Assembly (NCBI RefSeq): GCF_005503365.1
Contig: NZ_SCML01000027.1
Location: 1 to 64,000 of the forward strand
Length of the DNA: 64,000 bases
Direction of reading: 5' to 3'
From: Hydrogenophaga sp. 2FB
Lineage (GTDB): Bacteria > Pseudomonadota > Gammaproteobacteria > Burkholderiales > Burkholderiaceae_C
The translations under genes and the position numbers were made by a program. The notes beneath the pieces are model-generated. The model worked only from the letters and a program-made list of their open reading frames with translations, searched no databases and had not been told where the DNA came from. Positions 38,501 through 43,556 of this stretch are shown piece by piece. Positions within the stretch are counted from its first letter, which is position 1, and each line of letters begins with the position of its first letter.

Positions 38501-40564
38501 ACCGGCGTTGAGAACCGCGCTGCCGCCGAAGACCAGTGCGGCGGCCACCGCGCGCTTCTCGGCAAGCGTGTCGACATCGGCGGCCACGAGCTCGTCGTGG
38601 GTGCCATAGGCAGCGATGAAGTTGATCACCGACGCTTCGTGCTTGAGGTTCTGCGTCAGGTCGACCCAGCTGGTGTAGGGCTTGAGCTGCGGGTCGGAGG
38701 TCGACCCGTAGAACGAGCGGCGCGCCTCGTTGAGGGTGGGCACGCCGGTGTCGCGGCCGCGTGCGATGTTGATGGCCGCGAGGTCCAGCGGCAGGCCGAG
38801 CAACTGGTCGCGGACCGCGTCGGTGACGAACTCGTCGATCTCGTTGCCGACCTGCCGCGTCATGCCGCGGATGATGGCACCCGCTGCCGCCTCGGGCGAC
38901 AGCGCGCCGTCGTTGTTGAAGGCCACGGGGTTGAGGAAGGCCTCGACCAGCCCGAGGTCGCTCGATGCGAAGTTGGGGTCGAGCCGATCGACGGTTTCGG
39001 TGAGCATCGTGTGGCCGACGCGAAACACCGCGTGCGCAAACTCGGCGACGATGGCCGGGTTGATGGTCGTGTCGTAGTTGGTCTCGGGCAGGAAGGCATC
39101 GATCTGCGGCTGCATCTTGCGCGCGAACTCTTCGAACACCAGGTGCTGGTATTGCATTTCCGTCGCGAAGCGAGCGGCCTGGAAGAGGCGCTCGCCGTTC
39201 CAGGATCCGTCGGGCAACTGCCACGAAGCAATGAACGCGGCGTCGCCGCTTGCCAGCACAGTGGCCTTGATTTCGTCGACCTGCCGGTTGTGTTCGGAGT
39301 GGAAGACGTGGTGGACGGCGGTCAGCGCGATGTTCTCGTTGCCGCGGCCGTCGCCGGTGATGAAGTGGCGGTCGAGCAGTTCGTTGTCATACGTGCCGGG
39401 TTCCGAGAGGCCAATGGCGGCGTCGCTGTCCGGTGCCAGTACGCCACCCACGAACACAGGAGCCGCGGCGTGCGAGATATCGTTGAGGAAGGCGTGGCCG
39501 GTGCGAACGCCCAGACTCGCATCAATGGGCGTGCCGGGCGTGCCTGAGGCGAGCCCGTTGCCGTCCGGGTCCAGCGGCCCGCCGACGTCAGCGGGTTGCA
39601 GAACGATCTGTGCGAAGCCGGTGACGGGGTCGGGGATGAACTTGCCGAACTGGTCCGTCGCGAGGAGGGGAAGGTCCAGAACGTCGGCGTCGTCGAGCTG
39701 GATGCCCAGCATGAGTGCCTGCGCCTTGACCTGGGCCCAGTTGGCAAGACCGCCATCGGCGCCATCGAGAAGGGCGCCTGTGGCCACCGGACGGCCACTG
39801 GCGTCGAGGGCGTACTCGCGCAGGAACACCTGGTGCGAGGGGTGCGAAGTGTAGGTCTGGTTCTGGTCGACGAAGGGCGTCGTCTGATTGGTCTGGTCGC
39901 CGTTGGCGTCGCGTGTGGCGCGCGACAGGACCATGAAGTTCGGGGCGCCGGGGGCGTCGTCGAACAACGGGTCGTCCGGCTGCAGCGGCATGAAAATGGT
40001 CTCGCTGCTGTTCTTGTTGACCAGGTCAAGGCCGTGGTCGAAGAACTGGCCGAAGAAGGTGAACCACGAGTTGTACGGGGCCGAGAGGCCTTCGTCGGGC
40101 GAGACGTTCGGGATGTCGAGCAAAGTGCCGGCGGGAATGACATTGCCGTCGAGGTCACGCAAGACACCGGCTTCGTCGAGTGTGCCCAGGCCGGCGTTGA
40201 CAAACGCGCTCACGGCCGCCGGGTTGTTGCTGGTCATGTCGGCCACCAGGTTGCTGATCAGCCGCGGATCCGCGTCCACCACATGCCCGGCACTGCCGTA
40301 GTCGGTGTTGGTGATCGGCCCGAAAGTGTCGTCCTGCTCGTTGCTGTAGGTCTGCGGCACCAGCTGCGGGAACGGGTTGTCCGCGGTGCCGTACTGGCTC
40401 TGGCCAGGCATCAGGTTGTTGTACGAACCGTCGACCGTTCTCAGACCAAATGGCACAAAAGTGTTCGGCACCAGGCTCGCGGGGTCCGCTCCCGCCGCTT
40501 GTGCTTCCGCAATAAGAATCTGCTGAAGGATGAACTCTAGATCGGACTTGATTAGCGTGGCCAT
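29585..40564 (-). CDS. mopA: Giant secreted RTX protein with two animal heme peroxidase modules (MopA-like)
   Basis: A 3659-residue protein starting MATLIKSDLE, with AGGAGC before the ATG. Two modules of about 1400 residues each carry an animal-type heme peroxidase domain, RTX repeats and an Ig-like linker. Module 1 has distal FGQFFDHGLDL (Asp176, His177), GDGRGNEN (Arg407, Glu410) and proximal His518 in FRVGHTML. Module 2 has Asp1583, His1584, Arg1835, Glu1838 and His1947. LPLDLAAINIxRGRDTGVPT is the conserved helix of the superfamily in both. A 700-residue RTX tail follows, then a serralysin-like C-terminus ending ADFLLSA as type I secretion signal. No N-terminal signal peptide. The architecture matches MopA, the calcium-binding heme peroxidase linked to Mn(II) oxidation in Aurantimonas, Erythrobacter and P. 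putida GB-1. Other substrates such as halides or phenolics remain possible. Confidence 0.93.
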   Translation of the reverse strand: MATLIKSDLEFILQQILIAEAQAAGADPASLVPNTFVPFGLRTVDGSYNNLMPGQSQYGTADNPFPQLVPQTYSNEQDDTFGPITNTDYGSAGHVVDADPRLISNLVADMTSNNPAAVSAFVNAGLGTLDEAGVLRDLDGNVIPAGTLLDIPNVSPDEGLSAPYNSWFTFFGQFFDHGLDLVNKNSSETIFMPLQPDDPLFDDAPGAPNFMVLSRATRDANGDQTNQTTPFVDQNQTYTSHPSHQVFLREYALDASGRPVATGALLDGADGGLANWAQVKAQALMLGIQLDDADVLDLPLLATDQFGKFIPDPVTGFAQIVLQPADVGGPLDPDGNGLASGTPGTPIDASLGVRTGHAFLNDISHAAAPVFVGGVLAPDSDAAIGLSEPGTYDNELLDRHFITGDGRGNENIALTAVHHVFHSEHNRQVDEIKATVLASGDAAFIASWQLPDGSWNGERLFQAARFATEMQYQHLVFEEFARKMQPQIDAFLPETNYDTTINPAIVAEFAHAVFRVGHTMLTETVDRLDPNFASSDLGLVEAFLNPVAFNNDGALSPEAAAGAIIRGMTRQVGNEIDEFVTDAVRDQLLGLPLDLAAINIARGRDTGVPTLNEARRSFYGSTSDPQLKPYTSWVDLTQNLKHEASVINFIAAYGTHDELVAADVDTLAEKRAVAAALVFGGSAVLNAGTAEERTFTAEDGDRLDFLNSTGAYVSGPNGVTTTGVDDIDLWIGGLAEKQMPFGGLLGSTFNFVFESQMEALQNGDRFYYLSRLAGLNFLTEMENNTFAKLVMLNTDATHLPADIFSTPGLILEVNQAQQFTGLGVDGHDDPTEGGTELTPLVIRDDPTTAAVETNYLRYTGDEHVVLGGTDSNDTLIASIGDDTIYGDGGNDRIEGGDGNDQVDGGDGDDIITDRGGDDVLKGNAGHDVIQGGNGANLIIGGDGSDFIITGEDVSEVFAGQGDDFILGSKGNLPTLGNEGHDWIELGTQDGTTGDSSDPLFRDGVIGNDVLISGGGFDELIGEGGDDIFSGSDGEDHFDGGSGFDWAIYKFDKYGVTADMMVNDFVVPPVVNSSAGMMDRFAFTEGLSGSAHADFLRGDNADTTEILQAGFTGSVLTNIALIDGLQDVLPAGTTSFGAGNIILGGDGSDLIEGRGGNDIIDGDAWLNVRIAVSGVPGLTSVDSMKELVPRMLSGEINPSQLSIVREVLMSDGPDYDTAMFSGLRASYTVTTGADGRTTVTDNVGTDGTDIVRNVERLQFSDQAVLLSGTNNGPAGAVTISDDTPQINQLLTVSPLLTDADNPGGVVNGPISYTWQYEPDPVRLPGVFRDIVDLGGGVPASVNGPTFRVTGDLDGLAIRVRAVYKDANGVIETVYSDATDPVAGVAVVVPPAPLPSEALVDSAGVRFIQSDLQFILEQIKISERHAAGEELMDIFGNPRAPLGVRTVDGTYNNLVQGQSGFGAADGSFPRLVDPVFRDDQDGDSIVLGPGAPLTNTNYGTNSNVVDADPRIISNLIVDMTSNNPAAISAFVDAGLGTLDENGVLLDLDGVPIPAGTLLVIPNTAPDEGLSAPFNAFMTFFGQFFDHGLDLVQKGGNGAIFVPLQEDDPLFVPGGNSNFLVLTRATQVAGPGADGVLGTADDTTHEARNLTTPFIDQNQTYTSHSSHQVFLRSYELNAEGKPVATGALITNRDLGADGIFGTDDDVELGGMATWAVVKAQARDLLGVELDDMDALNLPLVAADEYGNFIPDPVTGFVQIVQQVGGTLASGTPDAPINASLAVRTGHPFLADIAHTANPVSSQGAPLQADADDIVGGTPAAGFYDDEFLDAHFMAGDGRVNENIALTGIHHIFHAEHNRLVEHTKAVIMATGDQAFIDEWHLPDGSWDGERLFQAARFGTEMQYQHLVFEEFARKVQPQIDIFFAATQVYDTEINPAIVAEFAHTVYRFGHSMLTETVDRFDADFNMIPSAEDPTQQMGLIEAFLNPLQFAPGGISADAAAGALARGLTRQQGNEIDEFVTDALRNNLLGLPLDLAAINIMRGRDTGVPTLNAARRDFYGVTGDAQLKPYENWVDFMQHIKHEASVVNFIAAYGTHATLLAADTVDEKRAAAIALVYGGIDAPEDRLDFLYGRNAYANAAGTTTTGVDAIDLWIGGLAEKQMPFGGLLGSTFNFVFEEQMEKLQDGDRFYYLERTQGLNFLTELENNSFARMVMANTDASHMPGDVFTAPGFTLEVDASRQFTGLGLEGRDDPTGEGSLTPLVLRNDPGTSTPDANYLKYSGEDHVVLGGTAGDDTIISSLGDDTLWGDAGNDRLEGGDGNDFVFGGSGDDIMTDLGGDDNMQGGDGNDAIHGGNGANLILGGHGNDFIVTGEDPSEAFGGTGNDFILGARANEFVFGNEGDDWIELGMADGSAGENFDALGRDQAVGHDVFIGNTISDRMDGEGGDDIMFGNGGQVDRYEGGSGFDWAGFKDDPFGVTADLLLRAFDETPVPVSNATVLARFTSIEGVSGSAHADILSGDDNDATAMALSGATGSVLTNISLIEGLQELLDEVLGVGMGLEDPVTSFAGNILLGGAGSDLLEGRGGNDIIDGDAWLNVRISVRANADGTGAEIASYDTMTDLELQGRVFDGIYNPGQLTIAREILMADTPDWDTAVFSDVFGNYEVTFIENDVWQVAHVVDGVAGSDGIDVVRNIERLQFSDGAAFIAEEGFNFDPEGLLTISDTSPAIGEPLTVSALGVTDLDNVSGTNPTGAITGPIAYFWQAEVRPGIFEDILIENDGGEVSRATGPTFTPRVFEDGLALRVRAVYKDANDVLENVYSAATSVVGATNDAAVGQPTISDTTPTEGQTLTAATLGISDADGMVGVVFSYQWQQAVNTGVGGGGAGFTNIAGATLQTFTPGAAQVNRELRLQVSFTDNGGTVETVTSAVTVVTGDSIPAAAAAQVLNGTEGQDIIFGGGGADSINGLGENDIIDGGAGADSINAGAGNDTINYLFGEGTDTVDGGVGLDSLNVTGTAAANNLAVTFDGAALTAVAGGTVVNVESVTANLLGGVDTLTYAGAVAVTVNLSTGTASGFSSIAGIENVATGAGADVLTGDAQANSLNGGGGDDRFVATLNDGNDTYTGGAGNDTYDLSAVTAGVTITPTSAIGAQTGTDVLSAIENFIGSQGDDTITVNGGVNVIDGQGGNDVIDAGAGNDIVVGGLGNDTLNGGAGNDTLAGSEGDDIFNYLIGDGTDTMDGGVGNDRVNIRGTAAANSLAVLLAGTAIAAFAGSQATNVEAITLDMDAGADTLNYGATTTALTINLGTGLATGFESVANVENVTGGAGNDLMTGSAAANTLNGGGGNDTFFAVAGDGNDSYLGGAGIDTLDLSATTAGATVTATAASSADIGSDTLNSIEVILGSQGDDNITGNAGANIIDGQGGNDVINAGAGDDVVLGGAGNDTINGEGGSDTVIGGIGNDTATGGAGNDTFFAMVGDGDDSYTGGAGADTYNLAGTAAGATVTDVSASSAEIGNDLLATIENVIGSQGDDSIVFDTGANVVDGQAGADFLSTGAGADRLTGGAGNDTMAGGAGNDVFVFAAGFGNDTILDFDATPAGGQDQIDISSFGINAGTFNLRVVIADLGNDSSVAIDGLDSIVLLGVNGVGTNAVTQADFLLSA
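29795..31735 (-). repeat. RTX block 3 with larger internal repeats
   Basis: Residues 2944-3590 form the C-terminal RTX region. Beside nonapeptides such as GGAGNDT, larger units recur: NYLFGEGTDTVDGGVGLDSL at about 2990 returns as NYLIGDGTDTMDGGVGNDRV at about 3226, and a GSQGDDxIxxxxGxNxIDGQ unit appears three times (about 3164, 3401, 3525), spaced 237 and 124 residues. Confidence 0.85.
33170..33718 (-). repeat. RTX calcium-binding repeat block 2
   Basis: Residues 2283-2465 hold the equivalent repeats after peroxidase domain 2, such as GDAGNDRLEGGDGNDFVFGG. Many units match block 1 in order, as expected from the module duplication. Confidence 0.88.
37415..37969 (-). repeat. RTX calcium-binding repeat block 1
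   Basis: Residues 866-1050 of the giant protein contain nonapeptide repeats of the GGxGxDxUx type, for example GDGGNDRIEGGDGNDQVDGG. They bind calcium outside the cell and drive folding after secretion. The block directly follows peroxidase domain 1. Confidence 0.88.
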
Positions 40565-40698
40565 TTTGATGCTCCTGAAGACAATCGACGATCAACGCAG
40601 TCCCGACCCCGCGTACATGGCACATGGCCCTTGTAGCGTTGCTCAGGGGTAGTCGTGCTGGTCGGTCCAGCGACGGGTGCAGAGGGAGTGGAGGCGTT

Positions 40699-40719
40699 CG
40701 TGACCCGAGGGCGGTCACG
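40699..40719. promoter_or_regulatory. Inverted repeat A in the peroxidase leader
   Basis: CGTGACC, a seven-base spacer and GGTCACG are perfect 7-base arms, ending one base from inverted repeat B. Together they could be a paired operator or the base of a structured leader RNA. Confidence 0.5.
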
Positions 40720-40720
40720 C

Positions 40721-40739
40721 CCCTAGCTGATTGCTAGGG
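40721..40739. promoter_or_regulatory. Inverted repeat B in the peroxidase leader
   Basis: CCCTAGC, TGATT and GCTAGGG form perfect 7-base arms about 160 bases before the peroxidase start. The length and symmetry suit a dimeric regulator; no regulator gene adjoins. Confidence 0.5.
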
Positions 40740-40823
40740 TCGTCGTCGGCCGGTCATGTATCGCAGCTGGGCGATATGGCCAACGTCAATGGAGCGACGG
40801 GGGTCGTTGTGTTGAGGGCAGAG

Positions 40824-40848
40824 AAGGGGATGCAGTCCGCATCCCTTT
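40824..40848. promoter_or_regulatory. Stem-loop C in the peroxidase leader
   Basis: AAGGGGATGC, a five-base loop and GCATCCCTTT form a ten-pair stem with one G-T pair, about 260 bases upstream of the start codon. The forward reading ends in TTT, the reverse in CCTT, so it is not a clear terminator in the leftward direction. Confidence 0.45.
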
Positions 40849-41053
40849 CGGGCTTCGCCTGATGACCTATTCATGTGACTCCTCCATCGCAAAATTACTT
40901 GGAGTGATCTAGGTCGGCACGCCGGGAGCTGTTGCTTCTGCAAGCAAGTGGCAGGCGGTGGGTCGATTCGTAAATACGTGTCGAATTGTGTGCGGGTCTT
41001 CTAAAGAATGCAATTCATTTTTTTTAACCACCATTTTGACTACCAATACATGA

Positions 41054-41464
41054 CTACGGATGGTCGCGACGAATGAAGAAGGAGAACACGGCAACGCCGG
41101 CCAGTGTCACGAGCAATGCGATGAGCAGCGCGATGGCCAGTGCCGTTGCTCTGGTGTTGTTCGCGAAAAGCATTGCGAGGGGCGGGCGCTTCGCTCGGTC
41201 TTGCACGCTCGCGAACGGGCTGAAGATGGCCGAGCCGGGACCGTCATCGTCCTTGATCTTTGGCGCAGCCGGAACAGGGGGCGTTGCCGCCACTGCCGCC
41301 ACCGCATCGGTGGCGAAGTTTCCATCCGGAACACCTCCGGCCGCGCTGTCGTCTGCAGCACAGGCTGGGGGCAGGCATTCGGCGGCGATCGCGGTGTTGG
41401 CGGGCAGGAGCGCCATCGCACAAGCGGCGACGAACACGGTCTGGATGAACTGTCTCAGAGGCAT
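41054..41464 (-). CDS. Small exported, membrane-anchored protein of unknown function
   Basis: A 136-residue protein with a convincing signal peptide (MPLRQFIQTVFVAACAMALL, cleavage probably after NTAIAA), a Pro/Ala-rich middle with KIKDDDGPGSAIFSPFAS, and a C-terminal transmembrane helix (ALAIALLIALLVTLAGVAVF) ending in the basic tail FFIRRDHP. The layout is a periplasmic domain anchored by its C-terminus. Two cysteines lie just after the signal (ECLPPACA). No family was recognised. It points towards the peroxidase operon, 490 bases upstream of it, and could belong either to that system or to the iron locus. Confidence 0.6.
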   Translation of the reverse strand: MPLRQFIQTVFVAACAMALLPANTAIAAECLPPACAADDSAAGGVPDGNFATDAVAAVAATPPVPAAPKIKDDDGPGSAIFSPFASVQDRAKRPPLAMLFANNTRATALAIALLIALLVTLAGVAVFSFFIRRDHP

Positions 41465-41779
41465 GCAATTTCTCGCGTGTGCACTCGGTCAAGCCCGACG
41501 CACACATTCTCTGCGGATGTACCAGCGTTCGCAAGAATCGTTGAAGGACAGGCAGTATGGGCAATACGCCAGTCTGGATCGCGCGAGAACTGGAGCCATC
41601 GCTGATCCTTCAGGTCAGGTTGATATCTTCTTGAAGTTCTACGATGTATATTATGTTAAGTTAAAGCAGCGGATGCCATCGTTGATAATGAGAATGGTTC
41701 GCATGTCCAAAAGCCAATGCGACCCCTCCCCATTCCTGAGCCACTCGGCTAAGGGACTTTCATCGCCGGTTTCAACGCC
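41465..41779. other. Intergenic region between the small membrane protein and the ECF sigma gene
   Basis: About 315 bases, with a notably AT-rich stretch (roughly 41625-41665, including GTATATTATGTTAAGTTAAA) likely to carry the sigma gene promoter, followed by a Fur-like site. Forward frames crossing it lack coding character. Confidence 0.55.
41684..41702. promoter_or_regulatory. Probable Fur box upstream of the ECF sigma factor gene
   Basis: GATAATGAGAATGGTTCGC matches the 19-base Fur consensus at about 13 positions, with GATAAT and GAGAAT as adjacent hexamers. It follows an AT-rich stretch and lies 78 bases before the sigma start. The downstream receptor system makes iron control plausible. 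Confidence 0.65.
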
Positions 41780-42331
41780 TTGGTTACCCGTTACTACCGA
41801 GAACTGCTGAGCTTTCTGTCCCGCAAGGTTTCCGACCGCGCCACGGCGGCCGACCTGGCTCAGGAAAGCTACGCCCGCGTGCTGGCCTCCCAGCAGGCTG
41901 GGTCCATGGTTCGTGATCCCCGGGCGCTGTTGTACAAGACCGCACGAAACCTCCTGATCGACCAGGGCCGTCGCGGCGATGTCCGCGCTCGGTTCGCCGA
42001 GCCCGACGATGACGTGGACTCCGATGAGCCCGAGAACACGGTCGGGCCAACCGCCCTTGAGCCCGATGCGGCGCTGGAATCTCAACAGATGGTCAACGCC
42101 ATCCTGGCCATCATCGACAGCCTGCCGCCGCGCTGCCGCCAAGCATTCATCCTGCACAAGTTCGATGGACTCACACACGTCGAAGTAGCGGCGCACATGG
42201 GCGTCAGCGTCAAGATGGTCGAGCAGCACGTCCGCAGTGCGGTGGAAGCATGCAAACGTTGCCGCGACGGTGTCGATGACAATGCCCCGTCCGCGCCCCC
42301 ACTGCGCAGAAGAAGACGCAGCCAGGAATGA
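41780..42331 (+). CDS. FecI-type ECF sigma factor
   Basis: About 183 residues. Region 2 is seen in YYRELLSFLSRKVSDRATAA and DLAQESYARVLA; region 4 in LPPRCRQAFILHKFDGLTHV and VAAHMGVSVKMVEQHV. These are hallmarks of iron-starvation sigma factors that are activated from outside through a TonB receptor and FecR. The frame is closed by a TAA some 27 bases upstream, and the only standard start is a TTG at 41780 with no obvious ribosome site, so poor translation or another start is possible. The stop overlaps an ATG (ATGA) but the fecR start is likely further on. Confidence 0.93.
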   Translation: MVTRYYRELLSFLSRKVSDRATAADLAQESYARVLASQQAGSMVRDPRALLYKTARNLLIDQGRRGDVRARFAEPDDDVDSDEPENTVGPTALEPDAALESQQMVNAILAIIDSLPPRCRQAFILHKFDGLTHVEVAAHMGVSVKMVEQHVRSAVEACKRCRDGVDDNAPSAPPLRRRRRSQE

Positions 42332-42366
42332 AGAAGCAGGCACCACGACCTTTTTTGCAGAGTGAA

Positions 42367-42397
42367 CATAGGGTTTGGGCCGGCTCGTGCGTCTACC
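42367..42397 (+). promoter_or_regulatory. Probable ECF sigma promoter before the FecR-type gene
   Basis: CATAGGGTTTG, six bases, then CTCGTGCGTCTACC. The same arrangement precedes the receptor gene, with 27 of 31 positions identical. The conserved ends look like the -35 (AGGGTTT) and -10 (CGTCTA) elements of a FecI-type sigma, probably that encoded just upstream. It would yield a message starting only about ten bases before the fecR ATG. Confidence 0.75.
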
Positions 42398-42411
42398 TCT
42401 GTGAGAGCGCC

Positions 42412-43524
42412 ATGAGCTTGTCACCACACCCCCACACCGACTCCCAAGGCATCGATGGCGAAGCCCTGGACTGGTTCGTCCGCCGCACGGGCGGCGGGTT
42501 CGACACGCGTGAAGAAGCCCTCTTCCAGGCCTGGCTCGACGCCGATAGCGCTCACCGAGCTGCCTATGACCGCCAGCAGTCGGAATGGACCGCGCTCGAT
42601 CAACTGCCCAGCAACGGGCTGGCGATCCTGCGTGCCAATCTGGCAGACGATCTGGCCACCGAGGCCGCGACGGTCGCATCCACGAAGGTGGCCCAGGCGC
42701 CACGCGACCGATCATGGATACGCACTGCATCAACCGCAGTGCCAACGCGGCGCCGTTTTCTCGTCCCTGCCTTTTCGGCGGCGGCCATCGCTCTCATGGC
42801 GGGCGGCGCAGGCATGTTGATCTGGTCGCACGACCAGGCTCAGCCCGTGTTCGCGCAGACGTTCAGTACACAACGCGGGCAACAACTCGAGGTGCCGCTG
42901 CCCGACGGCAGTCGGCTGCGGCTGGACACCGCCACGCGCGTGGAGGTCGGCTACTACCGCGACCGCCGGGAAGTAAAACTGCCCGAAGGCCAAGCGGTCT
43001 TCAGCGTGCAAGGCGATGCCGCGCGACCGTTCGAGGTATTGGCCGGGCCCCTGCGCATCACCGTCGTCGGCACGCGCTTTTCGGTGCGCCACACGCCCGG
43101 CACAGCGGGAGACGATGGTGTTCGCGTGGCGGTGGAAGAAGGTCGCGTCAAGGTCGAGCGCATCGCGCCGGATGGAACGGTGGAGGCGGCTAGCGCACCA
43201 GTGCTCCTGTCCGCCGGCCAGCAAGTCGCCAGCGATGCACACGGCACGCTAGCGCCAGTGACGCCTCTGTCGGCCGGCGGCATCGCGCCCTGGCGCGACA
43301 ACCGCGTGAGTTTTGACAATACCCGGCTCGACCAGGTGCTGGCCGAGCTGGAACGCTACGGCAACACGCGGCTCGTGCTGCGCGACCCCGCCGTGGCCGG
43401 CCTGCGCCTGACCGGTACCTTCAACCCTTCACGGCTCGACAACTTCGTGAAGGTGTTGCCGCAGGCTGCTCCTGTGCGCCTGCAGGAATCGGGCGACCAG
43501 CTGGAAATTGTGCGCGCGCCGTGA
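42412..43524 (+). CDS. FecR-type anti-sigma / sigma-activating membrane regulator
   Basis: A 370-residue FecR protein. The N-terminal cytoplasmic FecR domain has EALDWFVRRTGGGFDTREEA and ALFQAWLDADSAHRAAYDRQ; a single membrane helix (FSAAAIALMAGGAGMLIW) follows near residue 130. The periplasmic FecR domain (GQQLEVPLPDGSRLRLDTAT, TRFSVR) and a C-terminal STN-like part (FNPSRLDNFVKVLPQ) complete it. It passes the receptor signal to the sigma factor. The ATG at 42412 fits the conserved N-terminus; an in-frame ATG at 42328, overlapping the sigma stop, would add 28 atypical residues encoded across the promoter element. Confidence 0.93.
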   Translation: MSLSPHPHTDSQGIDGEALDWFVRRTGGGFDTREEALFQAWLDADSAHRAAYDRQQSEWTALDQLPSNGLAILRANLADDLATEAATVASTKVAQAPRDRSWIRTASTAVPTRRRFLVPAFSAAAIALMAGGAGMLIWSHDQAQPVFAQTFSTQRGQQLEVPLPDGSRLRLDTATRVEVGYYRDRREVKLPEGQAVFSVQGDAARPFEVLAGPLRITVVGTRFSVRHTPGTAGDDGVRVAVEEGRVKVERIAPDGTVEAASAPVLLSAGQQVASDAHGTLAPVTPLSAGGIAPWRDNRVSFDNTRLDQVLAELERYGNTRLVLRDPAVAGLRLTGTFNPSRLDNFVKVLPQAAPVRLQESGDQLEIVRAP

Positions 43525-43537
43525 CGTGTCTCCAAAC

Positions 43538-43556
43538 AAAAATGATTTCCATTTGA
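43538..43556. promoter_or_regulatory. Weak Fur-like site upstream of the receptor gene
   Basis: AAAAATGATTTCCATTTGA includes the inverted arms AAATG/CATTT and matches the Fur consensus at about 11 of 19 positions. It abuts the promoter element at 43557. Confidence 0.4.

Larger units (their letters stand above)
32066..40564 (-). repeat. Tandem duplication of the peroxidase module within the giant gene
   Basis: Residues 1-1395 and 1403-2830 are two copies of one unit. Each starts xIKSDLEFILQQI / FIQSDLQFILEQI, passes through the peroxidase domain and an RTX block, and ends with an Ig-like segment (RVRAVYKDANGVIETVYSDA / RVRAVYKDANDVLENVYSAA). A third, lone Ig-like segment (SDTTPTEGQTLTAATLGISD) follows. 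Divergence between the copies is considerable, so the duplication is not recent. Confidence 0.9.
40565..41053. other. Long leader region upstream of the giant peroxidase gene
   Basis: About 490 bases without a credible gene. It contains three inverted repeats, listed separately, and an AT-rich stretch near 40985-41040 that may carry the promoter of the seven-gene leftward operon. I could not recognise a sigma factor consensus or a known riboswitch. Confidence 0.5.

Noticed and set aside
39300..39350. Apparent loss of a catalytic Arg in the HSEHNR / HAEHNR motif of both peroxidase domains
   Set aside because: Aligning with myeloperoxidase shows that the catalytic Arg239 is in the preceding GDxRxxE segment, which is intact (GDGRGNEN and GDGRVNEN). 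The EHNR motif is a different helix.
29318..39547. A 3409-codon open frame on the + strand, antisense to the giant peroxidase gene
   Set aside because: It is the mirror of a GC-rich, repeat-rich coding sequence whose codon usage leaves few stops on the opposite strand. Its translation is low-complexity, with no domains, and the reverse strand has all catalytic and RTX motifs.
40565..41053. A yybP-ykoY manganese riboswitch in the peroxidase leader
   Set aside because: I looked for it because of the possible Mn link, but could not see its conserved paired loops; the three inverted repeats do not fit that fold.
41073..41810. A 245-codon + strand frame overlapping the small membrane protein and the sigma gene start
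   Set aside because: Its translation lacks domain character, crosses the Fur-like site and is contradicted by the signal peptide and membrane helix encoded on the reverse strand.
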